Source: Lactifluus volemus (lineage: Eukaryota > Basidiomycota > Agaricomycetes > Russulales > Russulaceae). From it: a stretch of 64,000 nucleotides of DNA. Location: the NCBI GenBank assembly GCA_022376515.1, contig WTXI01000055.1:147730-211729 (forward strand), written 5' to 3'. The translations under genes were made by a program, and so were the position numbers. The stretch's first letter is position 1, and every line of letters starts with the position of its first letter. Positions 10,496-21,021 of this stretch are shown here, piece after piece. The notes beneath the pieces are model-generated. The model did not search any database and was not told where the DNA came from. It saw only the letters and a program-made list of their open reading frames with translations.

Positions 10496-13400
10496 GTGCG
10501 GGGGTACCTCTTGATGAGCACTAAGCAGCCGAACGGGAAACTAAAAAATAAAACATCGCTAGTCAAACTTGAAGTCCGCGATGAAGCTGAAAACGCACCT
10601 CCGACTTATAATCCCGAATTCGTCCCTAGTCTTCCCCTCTCGAGTTTGATCTCCGCCTTGGTCGCGAAACGCTTCTCTTGTGCGGCCTTCAACGTGCACC
10701 TTTTTTTATGGCTCGTGGAGAGCACGATCGACCCGACCCGAGCCTTATTGTTGAAGGCTCACGAAGGCCACAGCCTTCAAAGCGGGTCCAGGGTCATGAC
10801 TACCCAATATCGGTGTCAGAAGAGCTGCGTGAGCGAAATAAAGGTAGACTCACCTTCCCTTTCCTCGTCCAAGTGTTGCTTGAGTCTTCCCTGCCATGCA
10901 GATACCAACCGGAAAGAGGGGGTTACTTCCAATGTCTTGCCTAGACCTGAGGGTGATGCGGTTCGGGAAGACGGTACATTAAAGGACGCCAGCGAGATAG
11001 ACTGGGTATACTCACCATCAGAGTCCGAGCAACCACCGACTTGCGCTCAGAAAAGGCAGTACCAAGATAGTGAACCAACTGGGTCAGATTTCGAGGATGG
11101 TGAACAACCCAAAGGTCCCAAAACCAGAGTAAGCCCCTTTGCCGGTGGTGTATTGAAGTAAGGCTGATCCTTGAATGACTGCAGAAGAAAGATGTTACTG
11201 TGACTGTTGTCGACTCTGATGATGATGCCAGTGTTGAGACAGTCCGAAAGGTAAAGAGCCGTGCTTCCTACAAGCGACGAAAAGAAAATGGGGGCTATGA
11301 TGGGGACTCCGATGACATGGAGTATTTGAGCAGCAATACAAATGACATAAACGTAGGTTCGTTTACCTTGTTGTCGCACAACAATAGTAAAACGAAGGTC
11401 AGCAGACCCAGCTTAAAGATCCGACAAAAGACCTTCGCCTCTGCGGTAAGAACGGTGCTGGCATGCATCCCACCAAGAAAACTGGTGTGACAGGCTGGTA
11501 TTGCAAGTTTTGCTTGTAAATACCTTTACCTTTTCGTTCAACAGTGGCTTACAACACGTTACAGGGAAAAAGGCGGTTCCAAAAACACTGCGTTTTTAGT
11601 GGGTAACGTTACATCAAGACGGCGTCATCTCCGGCGGTATGGTTTTTTTTCTCTCATTCTCTTTCACCCCTTTAACTGTCTTGTACTTTCATCAGCTGCC
11701 ATCCCGACGACTACTGGACTACTTGTGTCGGCAGCGGCTTCACACCGGATATCGCTAAGTTTCCTCGTGGCTGGGTCCCACCCGGCTCAGCCAAATCGTG
11801 AGTCGTCAGTGCCCCACCCGTCTTTGTTTACTGATAACTCGCGTAGTGATACTGGGCAGCAGTCCATCGGAGATTACGTCCAAAATATGGCAAAGCCGTC
11901 CCAGAATCCGAGTCTCCCAGTCACAAAGGATGGGATTCAAGAACATCTGCTCGCCCTCATTGTGACTTGTGATTTAGTACGTCTTCTGTCTTCCCCTCTC
12001 ACTACTCAGCGTTGACCGGTAGCTATCTCCAGTCTTTTCGCTTCGTTGAACGCCCTGCCTTTCGGGGTTTCATATCCTATCTCAATCCCAAACTCAGTGA
12101 CGCAAATATCCCCAAGAAAACTGCCATCGCGGCTGCCATTGACAGCAAAGTGGCCTATCTCGAAAGCACAACGATTAATCTCATCAATGTAAGTACTCTT
12201 ACAACACGCCTCTACTTTATTAACCTGTGTGTAGCACATCCAGTCGAAGGTGTCCGTGGTGTGGGACGGCTGGTCCAGTGGCAAGCGTCGACCGTTCACC
12301 TCATTCAGTATTTCGTTCATCAATTCCCCTCCCGGCGACGATTCCCTCTGGGAACTCAAGAACCATTTAATCGAGTTCAACTCACCATTGGGGCGGCACA
12401 CGGGGCAATTAATTGGTGAGGATTTGGTTGCAACAATTCATAAATTCGGCCTTGACACAAAGGTATGTACTATTTGCCTACTGCTCACAGTATGACAGTA
12501 TCTAATTTCTGTATTTAGGTTGGTTGGATGGTCGGTGATGGGGTCAGCGCGAATGACGTCGCGGTGCGTACGGTATGCAAGATGCTCGACCCGCAACGGA
12601 AGCGCCTGGACCCGAAGCAAGTTCGGGTCTTGTGCATCGACCATTCTATGCACCGTGCTGCGTACCACTTCATTAAGGCCCTGGGAGCTCCGTCCATCAG
12701 GACAACTAAACGAAAGCGTCGGACCACCACCCGTGAGAATACCGATGACGATGACGATGACGATGATGGGTGGAGCCGCTGGAGCGACAGAGAAGACGTT
12801 GAGGATAACGACGAAGATATCAACACTTCGATGGACGTTGACGCTTCCTCCGATGATGTGGAGGCCATGCTGGCCACCACCGCAGTCGATTACGATCCTG
12901 GTGACACGCTCGGGAAAGTTATGGCATTTGTCAATCAAGTGCGAATGTCCAGCGAAGGTGTTCGCGAGTATCTCCACCATGCTTGCAATGTTCGTGGCGT
13001 AAAGCCAATCGAGCTCCGGCTCTGGGTCCGCACGCGGTGGGGCAGCCTCTCCAACTGCTTAGAGTCGGTACTCGCAGTGCAAAAGGTAACTCGATGATCG
13101 ATCAACCTCTTATATCACTCACGCTGTGTAAAAGGCAATCGACTACTTCTGCCGTACTGCGGATGCCAATGAGGATCTTCCGCGTCTCAAAAACAAGACT
13201 TGGCAGGACTATTGCCTCACGCCTCCGGAATGGAGGCTCATACAACTCACACATAGATGCCTCAAGGTTTGTTTCTGTCCATGGTATTATCACAGTAATA
13301 TTGATCATTCTGTAGGTTGTTGCTGCTCAACATAACGAACTCTCGAATGAGAGCCTGGCCACGTGCACCAGAGTCCTGCCCACATTAGAACATCTTATGT

Positions 13401-14377
13401 CAAAATGGGAGGACCTCCTTGAGGATGACGAATACGAGCCCGTCCACAACGCCCTTCGGGCTGGTGTCAAACTGCTAGAGAAATATTATCGCCGTTCGGA
13501 TGACACAGATGTCTATTTTATTGCCCACGGTAAGTCTAGTTATCACATGATGGTCTCATTAACGGTACATGATCATTAGTTCTAGATCCCGTCCTCAAGC
13601 AGGAGTATCTTCGTGCTGCATGGGATGACGAGTATATCGACATGGGAATGGAGCGTTTTCGATCACAGGTAGGCCGATCAATCTTGAGCAACCGTGTCGT
13701 ATTAAATCAACCCCTTGCTTAGTTTCGAAAGTATAAACGAAAATATGACGAGGCTCAGTCGAAGTCAGCACAAGTTCCCTTGATATCCGACCAACAGCTG
13801 CCGTCACGATCCGGTAACGTAGATTTACTCATTGAGGCCAATTTGAATTCTGATCACCTTTCTAGCGCTTTCATCTACTGATTTGTGGATGGAGACGTTG
13901 ATCAAGAAGAAGCAGAGGAAGAAGGGCCTGGAAATTGCTTCGGACTTGGCACCAATGACTGACAATCCATTTGTCGAGATCGATCGTTATCTTAGCCAGC
14001 CATGCTTGAAGCGTGAGGACTGTCCCAACCCGATCCCTTGGTGGGGAGTAAGTTTGTTTAATATCTCGCATCATATATACGACTAATATATACTTTCTTA
14101 GCATCAGACCGAATATCCGGTTCTTCGATTGATGGCGCGCGATTACCTGGCGATTCCTGCAACCACCTGTATTGCCGAGCGTTCTTTCTCACTTTCCGCT
14201 CGTACCGATGATCCTCGACGCCGGCAAATGACTAAGCTCCGGTTTGCTAGTATTCAGAAGCTCCGTGCTGGATACATGGATGGGCGACTCAAGGCAGAGG
14301 ACAGTATTGTAAAGAGATATATGGGAGATTTCACCTTTGATGAAAATGACATGGACATGGATGTGGACTACATATAG
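10496..14377 (+). CDS. hAT-family transposase, multi-exon
   Basis: The N-terminal exons (from about 10496; start uncertain) encode a charged Asp/Ser-rich region, then a zinc-finger exon (LCGKNGAGMHPTKKTGVTGW then YCKFC, 11440-11510) and RRRHLRR (about 11620-11645), resembling a BED finger. The core follows: SVVWDGWSSGKRRPF, VGWMVGDGVSANDVAV (RNase-H-like fold with the catalytic Asp region), CIDHSMHRAAYHF, an acidic insert, and LRLWVRTRWGSLSNCLE. The C-terminal dimerisation domain reads YPVLRLMARDYLAIPATT then CIAERSFS. Introns of about 50 nt fit at about 11961-12005, 12190, 12462, 13086, 13266, 13531, 13670, 13816 and 14048. I see no unavoidable stop in the core, so it may be functional. The whole gene lies inside the nested element on its plus strand. 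Confidence 0.82.
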
Positions 14378-14832
14378 TAGTAGTCTCGTATTTTCAATAT
14401 ATTGGCCAACGACTTCATATTCTTTGTGTGAGGCCATCACAATTATCGAACCCATTTACTCAGCGTCGCTGGCGATCAAAGTCTGCACGTGTGCCACTGG
14501 CATGGGAATGTCACCGCTCATATGTATTGCAAGGCATCCAAATCACCACAGTTAAAAAGGAACAATACTATTCGCTTTATTCCCCCTTAATCTACTCTCC
14601 AACTTTTTCATGTGCCTTTGAGCGTACATTTCAACTTCATAGAACACTTTTGACGCATTTTTGTAGGCAGGGCCGGGTCGGCCCCGGGCCGGCCCCGGGT
14701 CGGGCCAGGGCCAGCATCAGCTGGCCCTCCAAGGGCCAGGGCCAGCTGCAGGGCGGACCGGCCCTGAGGGCCAGGGCCAGGGCCGGGCAAAATGGGGGTG
14801 GCCCTGGCCCGGACCGGCCCCCGGACAGTCTA

Positions 14833-15530
14833 CCCAGCAGTTGTGTTGATGAAACAGGAGCCCAGGCAGGTTCCGACCTCAGAAGGGTGGATGTGTTGAT
14901 AAAGTTCATATGGGTCAGTAATAGTACCAGCATGATCGAGAGCCTCCGAGTCAGCGGTGGCCACGAGTGACCAGAGCGAAAAACGGTCAGTGCGTGCGAT
15001 AATGTCTTCGGGAATGCCGTAGCGTGTAGTGTTCCACCCCGTGGGGGGTTGGCCAGCGACGAGTCGATTGTAGGAAATCGCCTTCGGGATATAGACGCGA
15101 GCACCCTTCTTCAGTTTAACGAGCCATTGGCCACCCTCATGGTGAAAACATCATCTATCGAGTGGAGCGGGAACAATCGCGTGGCACATGAGAAGTGGGG
15201 AGGAAGGAATCAGTGACCTCGAGCGGCTCTAGGTCATGAATAAGTTCGACTTCTGAGTTGAAAATCTTGTGCTTGGGATCATAACCACAGAACAATCCGG
15301 GTTCTGGTGTACTAGTAGCTGTCCAAGTCAGAAATGCAAGAGCTGGCATGTAAATTGGCTCACCGATAAAGCGCACGCCAGCATGGTTCATGATTTCTTT
15401 CTCGTATCTGCCCCGGATGTCCTTGTCGTCGACAGGTTCTCCCGTCTTCGCGTCAACCCAACCAACGTGGAGAGTGCCATATTTGTGACGGCCGTCGAAA
15501 TGCTTGATATACCCCACCTACATGGCGGGA
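14833..15530 (-). pseudogene. FAS2: FAS2 ketosynthase fragment (N-terminal part)
   Basis: The minus strand reads GYIKHFDGRHKYGTLHVGW, DDKDIRGRYEKEIMNHAGVR, FCGYDPKHKIFNSEVELIHD and LEPLEV. Shifted frames continue [49 protein letters not shown] and SEVGTCLGS, then FINTTAG at the hAT insertion. This is the start of the FAS alpha ketosynthase, in the same orientation as the pieces at 9089-9275 and 6430-7690. About 30 residues expected between GTCLGS and FINTTAG are missing, so the copy was already defective before the hAT landed. Confidence 0.85.
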
Positions 15531-15843
15531 GCGCAATGAGGAGGCAGGAGGGGCTGACTTGTGCCTCCTCGGTGTGAATGATATGAAGGACCAGATTAGG
15601 GTGAGAGAAGAGAGAATGAAATGTGGAGGTAGGAAAGGGATCATCTCTTTGATACTGAAGCGTGCGTTGTGCAGCCAGGCCAAGCTACAGGCAGCACCAA
15701 ACGAAACAAGTGCCTGACATCCTCACACCATATATGGTAACCAACGTGGGTTTTGAGCGGCTCACGAGCAGCTTGCCAGATTTAGCCATCAATCGGCTCG
15801 GCGTGGCTCCAAATGCAGCTCTGAGCGGCTCATGAGCGGCTCA

Positions 15844-15865
15844 GAGCCGAGCCGTGGCAACACTA
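15844..15865 (-). repeat. Outer hAT right terminal inverted repeat
   Basis: Reverse complement of 1595-1616 over 22 bp, followed directly by GCTGCGGA (15866-15873), the second copy of the target duplication. GAGCGGCTC motifs precede it from about 15750. Confidence 0.9.
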
Positions 15866-16120
15866 GCTGCGGATCCAAACATACCCCTTTTCTGTCTGTT
15901 AGTTTTTTTTGCCTCCTACTGTACCGCTCAGGTCAAACAAGACGATCGACTTGACCGCCACTCCTCCGAGACATGTATAATCGACCGGGCATCACGGTCC
16001 ACGGATAGGTTTGATTTCAAAAACTTACGTCAATATGTAGATTTGTAGATGACATAACGTAATCTAAACGCCAAGCTACAGGGGGAGCTGGAGAAAATCA
16101 GAGGGACTTAAAGATTCAAG

Positions 16121-16702
16121 CTACTCAAGCGGGTTCGTGGCCAATGACGATGGAAGCCTCCTGCGTTGTGCAGTGCGCGCATTCACTGGGCGGCGGCGGC
16201 GGCGGCCAAAGGTCAACCGGGTCATGTAATTGCACTGTGCGCGTTGCGGCGACGAGGTAGGTGTTGGGTTGCTGAGGTGATGAACAGCACGAGCGGTGTC
16301 GAGGGCGTGAGCGGAATCTGCGAGGTATGCAATTCGAGGCATGGAACAGAGAACGGAACCGAGGAGCTCTCCCAACCTTTTGCGTAAGCGAGTCACGCAG
16401 AGGTCCATTGAGGGAGGCTAAAAGTACAGCACGGCGGCAGCAGCCAAAGAACCAGGCATTGAAGCATGGGTTGCGATGGCGCTAGTGGACAGTGCATGTG
16501 GAGACGTGGGTAGGTGTAAGAGAAAGAGAGACGGTAGGCAGAGGATAGCCCCGAGATGAGCATATAACATTCCAAGACGGGTTACATGGTCAGATGATAA
16601 GCGAAGGTCACCCACACCTGAAACACATGTTTTTTTGCCGAGAGAAGTCATTTTGAACGAGTGAACGCTCAATGAAGAATGTATTACGAACATGAAAGTC
16701 AT
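16121..16702 (-). other. Uncharacterised minus-strand reading frame with one stop
   Basis: A single frame runs 16702-16418 (MTSLGKKTCVSG…, hydrophobic middle) and, after one in-frame TAG, continues 16408-16121 ending in an Arg-rich tail (FGRRRRRPVNARTAQRRR). The Arg run is encoded by a GGC/GCC microsatellite at 16187-16207. No family is recognised. It may be non-coding; the shared frame on both sides of one stop is the only support. Confidence 0.2.
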
Positions 16703-17141
16703 CTACCTTGAGGAAGCAGGGGGCCCGGGCCGTTGTTGACGGCTGCTTTCTCGCCGCCACCTGTCTCTCATACTGTACCTGGATCTACACCTCGACCAAC
16801 TTGCAGGTGTTCATTGTGGCATTTTTTCTTTCGCTTCCTCGCTATCTTGTTCTCAGTGAACTGTTTCCCCTGCCACATAGGGCGCGATCCTCGCTTACCA
16901 CAGCCGCGATCACAGTTGGCATCATCATCATTACCCAGTTGGGGCTGCCTGCTGCGCCAACGCCGAACAGAAATCCGCGGTGTAGATAAATCATTGACTG
17001 AGATCGATCAGTCAGTTGATACGCGGCCTTCTCGGTTAGAAATTTGCTGTGCCCCAGTTTTTCGTATGACTAATTGTTTGGTTACCAGGCTGGGCTAGGC
17101 TGTCACCGCCCTGATCTTTGTTTAGAGCAAGCAAGAGCACC

Positions 17142-19805
17142 ATGTCTGGTCCCCCTTCCCCTCCCTATCATCCCTTCGCCTATCCAGGCCAAGGCGAAGT
17201 ATATCACGACGACCCTCCCATGAACTCTCCACAACCTGTTACATCCCCTGTCTTCACCACTCGTGATGCAAAACAGCCCCGTCTCACATTCAGAAGCTCC
17301 GTCGCCCTTCTCCCATCCCCAGGGACAAACTCAAAGCTACATCCGACATATGTGCGTCATCTTTCTCGATAAATCGAGATACATTGTCGTTCGCTCATTT
17401 TTTTTTCCATATTTAGGAGCCAATTTCGTTAAAATATTGGGTTGTATGCTTGGGTTGTGCGTTGCTTGCCCTATTCGGGATCGCCTTGGAGGTTGCGCGA
17501 AAACTCTCGGCCGATCATGATGGTGTGTCGCTTGATTTGATTCCGTCGGCTTGTGCTCATTCGATTCGTTAATATCTCAAGGCTTCTACGTTCCAGAGAA
17601 GAACGTGTTTTCTTTTGCCTCGGCGCAGTTTCTAACAGTTGGTGTGCACACATCGGTTATTAGACGCAGCTAATTGCTTGTCGAATTTTCAAGTCATTCT
17701 TCCCATCTTTCGTTTTTGTTCCTCTTGCTCTCACCGTCCATTGCTTCGATTGGGCCATCCGCATGTGGCATGTATGCCTTTCCCATCTGCTCATCAATCT
17801 TCCTTATCTAATTAAAACTACAGCCGTACCTCCTCCTGTCTCAAGGGCGTGCCCCGGCAGATGAGACCCTCCTAGTGGATTACGTAGGTTAATTCCCCCA
17901 CGTTTCCTTTTCCACCTCTGAATGCCCGTACAGGCTTCGTCTAGGTAAATACACGCACACAGCAGCCACAAAGTTCATTCATGCCATCTCTCCTACTAGT
18001 CGTCCATGGATTACCTACTACGCGCTCAGGTTCAAACATCGATTTGTCCTGATATCTGGATTCACGGCGCTAGCAGCATTGCTCTTTCAGCCGCTAGCAG
18101 GATCCATTTTCACCGTCAGACAGTTTCCGCAATCATCTTGTAATTAACCACGATGCTCAATCTCTCCTCATTCTAATATGGCCATGTAGCTTCCTCTGTT
18201 CAGAGCACTAGAGCAATCGGACTCTCTCCAACTATCAACGACTTGTTTGCGTTCTCTGCCGCGGCTGGTGTGAGTAAATTGTAGTGATCTTTCTCGTTGC
18301 CGCTGACGTGGTTTCTTCAATCAGTACGCAGAAGCTTCAGGTTTGCCAAACGTCTTCGTCCAAGTTGTATGGTGCTGATCTATCGTCCTAGTCTACAATA
18401 ATCTTGGCGCACCTCCTTTCGTACTTGGCGGCTGGTCTGTTGCGGAGTTTGTGGTGGGTGCCACACGTCACCCATTATACATCACTTGACTTCTCCCGAT
18501 GTTTCAAACTCTAGTTTTCCACTAACGTTTTCTTAACTGGCACCATGGCCGTGAATACGACTGCCATCCAAACTGATCCAAACTGCGCTAATCCAAATCA
18601 ACTTTCGGTCACCCCGACTAGTGCCGATGTCTCGACACTTTCCGCGACTTCTCTCCAGGGCTGCTCGTTGCAAGCGACATTCAACCCAAACGCTGCGGCC
18701 CAGCAGTACGGGGTTGTGAACGTGCCCAATTGCGGGGTCAACACAACAAACCCGAGTTTTCAACCTGTGCGCCAATTGCCCTTTTCTGATGGGTACATTA
18801 GTATCTTCATACCATTTCATCTAGGTCTTTTTCTGGTTCTGGCAAAAAAGCACAGGCAATTCTGCTGGTGTTTTCTGCCAACCGCAAATACAACTTTTCG
18901 ATGTGACGGCCTTCGCGTTCCTCAATAATGATTCCCTGGCAAACGTTTCGGTAGTTGATAACTACCCGAAAGCGAATAACGTCTCGGGGCCTCCATTGGA
19001 TCGTCTTCCGTACAATGGGTCCGTCCTTCTGTTTGTTCCTCTCACCACAGCGTCTCCATCTAACTCGGCTGTCTAGACTTATTTTCGAAACTTCAAACGA
19101 CGTGAACGTGCAGTCACGAGCGAATACGATCTTATCTGGCATCCCCACTGCCATATTCCGGCAGGCAGAGCAGGTCCCCGGTGGCCCCAATTCAGTCTTC
19201 CAGGATCCGAACGGTTTTCTGACCTATACTCGTCAAATCTATGTGTGTTGTCCCTTCCTTCTCGTAGACGATCTGGCCTGATGCTGAACCCTTGCAGACT
19301 CAGCATCTCTCCCTTGCAACGACGTCAAATTACTTTGTACCAGCAAATAAGACAGTCGCGGCCGAGGTCACACAATTTGCCCCACGCCTTTTTGTCGAGC
19401 ATGTGTTTTTCCCTCTTGCTCCCGCACATCTCAGATTTGTTAACGATGCGCGTCACTAGAGATTTTCCTGCACACACACTTGCTGTGCTGTGCATTCTCT
19501 CGGCCGGGGTCACGTTTGTGCTCCACTCGTTGCACTGGCGAAAGCGGCGCAACGTCTACCTCCCGCACCCGCCTGGCTCGATCGGCTCGGCCGTGGCATT
19601 GACATCACATTCTGGCTTTGGGGAGCTTCTGATGCCGTACGATAACGCGGCTGCGATGTCTCGTGCGCTCGCGCCCCTCCGCTTCTGCCTGGACCGTCGC
19701 ACTGGAGCGATCGTGGTGGATGATTCGACAATCGCGCAAGTTAATGACGAGTCGGCGCAGGTGGCCAGGGACGAGACGATGATGACGCTGATGGGGAGGG
19801 ATTAA
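17142..19805 (+). CDS. DUF3433 multipass membrane protein
   Basis: The start ATG at 17142 opens MSGPPSPPYHPFAYPGQGEV. Spliced frames then give a first helix (KYWVVCLGCALLALFGIALE), a second (FFPSFVFVPLALTVHCFDWA), HPYLLLSQGRAPADETLLVD and the helix FVLISGFTALAALLFQPLAG. An extracellular-type region follows (FTVRQF, ASSVQSTRAIGLSP, TQHLSLATTSNYFVP), then a last helix (LAVLCILSAGVTFVLHSL). The C-terminus reads PPGSIGSAVALTSHSGFGEL with FCLDRRTGAIVVDD. These are the repeated hallmarks of the fungal DUF3433 family (function unknown). About ten introns of roughly 50 nt are needed. No unavoidable stop was seen, so this is the one ordinary-looking host gene here. Exon borders in the middle are approximate. 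Confidence 0.75.
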
Positions 19806-20640
19806 CTGTTCCCGTCGTCCACAGGCCCGACTGTAGCAGGTTGCGCAGCGGAAAGGCGGCCCGGCACCGTGACACGAGATGTGGTGTAGATTTGCGGACA
19901 TGTTCGTTGATACCACCTATTAATCTTTCATCTAGTACTTTGAGGCGGACTCATGTGAGACAGTACATCAGTCATTTGTAACTTAGCAACCCGTTTTTCC
20001 TTGCTGCATGCAATTGGTGTTGAAGGGATGGCTTACTCCTGCCAAAACGGAAAAGGAAACCAATTAGTGAGTCTTATTTTAACGCACATTTTGTCTCTCT
20101 TCCAACTTGAAGCTTGCTATGAATAACCTGTAATCATATTTGATGAAACCATTGTAGTATGCCCTATCTCACTCTTCGAATTTTCGTGGCTTCCTGAGTA
20201 ATATAGGTGCGGTACAATTGGCAACTTGTGGCCACTCCGAGTCAAAGTTTTTTGATCAAGACAGAGAGAGAGCCTGAGGTGGCATTTTGGGTTTCCTTTT
20301 TGTATCCCTTTAAGTTTGTCTCCTACTAATCCCCCATCCTTCGTTGCTTTTTTCAATTGAACAGACCAAGGATATTTAATGGCGTTGCAGGGTGAACGTA
20401 TTAACTTTGTACTACAGTACAGATTTTGATCTAATCTCTCCCAAGATCTGCACGAGTACAAATTTTGGAAGCGAAGGTTGTAGCAGAAGTCGGAGATTGT
20501 GTACACCTTCATAGAGCTTCACAGGATGCTCGCACCGCATCCTTTGAAAGAGATAAAAGTGTTGTAATCATAAAATGACAAGGACTGATATTTTTCCCAC
20601 GGGGCGTGAACCCACTTTGCGAGCGTCGTCGCTATGTGTA
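19806..20640. other. Intergenic, no gene seen
   Basis: The only long frame is minus-strand 20117-20512 (131 codons, no recognisable domain). The interval separates the DUF3433 gene from the NLR/DUF6535 array. Confidence 0.4.
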
Positions 20641-20833
20641 TCCTCTTTCAACTTTTTTTTTTTTTGGGGGGGGGTTTTTTGGTTTCCTTTGTCTTGAAAC
20701 TCAAGCTTTGTCATCTTTTCTTTTTTTCCCCCACTTCGTTTTGCTTTCTCTGTAGCACCTTTCCAGAGGTTGACAGACGGTCCGCTTACTAATATTTCCT
20801 TATTCGTCAGAATTAGCGGCGCAGCCGCTCAAA
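20640..20833 (-). repeat. Dispersed repeat, inverted copy of 51483-51662
   Basis: From the T-run/G-run at 20655-20680 to the palindrome GCGGCGCAGCCGC at 20817-20829, this stretch matches the reverse complement of 51483-51662 with scattered mismatches. Shared blocks include GGTTTCCTTTGTCTTGAA, CAGAGGTTGAC and CTTACTAATATT. It is a short non-coding repeat of unknown class that borders the gene array on its left. Confidence 0.75.
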
Positions 20834-21021
20834 CAAGGCGAAACATACAGGATTGGAATTGGATAGAAAAAGCGATGCACATAGCATACGAGTACAGGTA
20901 TAATAGAAATGTTGCAAGATGAAAAAAAAAATGTAAAGTAGGCACATTTCGCACAGCGTCTGGGCACATATCAGAAACTCGCAAATGCAAGTCAGGGATG
21001 ACAGTCAGTGAAGTACAACAC

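Larger units (their letters stand above)
9276..14832 (+). mobile_element. Nested 5.56-kb hAT transposon
   Basis: Inverted termini begin TAGACTGTCCG on both ends (11 bp perfect, about 20 of 22 overall) and are flanked by the perfect 8-bp duplication CCCAGCAG at 9268-9275 and 14833-14840. Very GC-rich subterminal arrays of GGGCC/GGCCC motifs occupy 9285-9465 and 14668-14825. Inside are a multi-exon hAT transposase (plus) and a UFD4-like host fragment (minus). It interrupts a FAS2 exon of the outer element: joining the flanks with one duplication copy restores the frame …NTTAG/WINLLL…. It is therefore younger than the outer element's cargo, and its largely open transposase suggests recent activity. 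Confidence 0.92.
1595..15865. mobile_element. 14.3-kb hAT-type element carrying host gene fragments
   Basis: The ends are perfect 22-bp inverted repeats starting TAGTGTTGCCACGG, at 1595-1616 and 15844-15865. They are flanked by the perfect 8-bp direct repeat GCTGCGGA at 1587-1594 and 15866-15873. An 8-bp duplication and a TAG-type terminus are hAT superfamily hallmarks. Subterminal GAGCCGAGC/GAGCGGCTC motifs are dense in both ends (about 1605-1700 and 15745-15865), as expected for transposase-binding arrays. Without the nested 5.56-kb hAT, the element is about 8.7 kb. No transposase of its own was found, so it is probably non-autonomous. Its interior is a patchwork of host-gene pieces, plus-strand on the left and minus-strand on the right. 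Confidence 0.88.

Noticed and set aside
20117..20512. 131-codon minus-strand frame
   Set aside because: No domain, no neighbour context and no second copy to test conservation.
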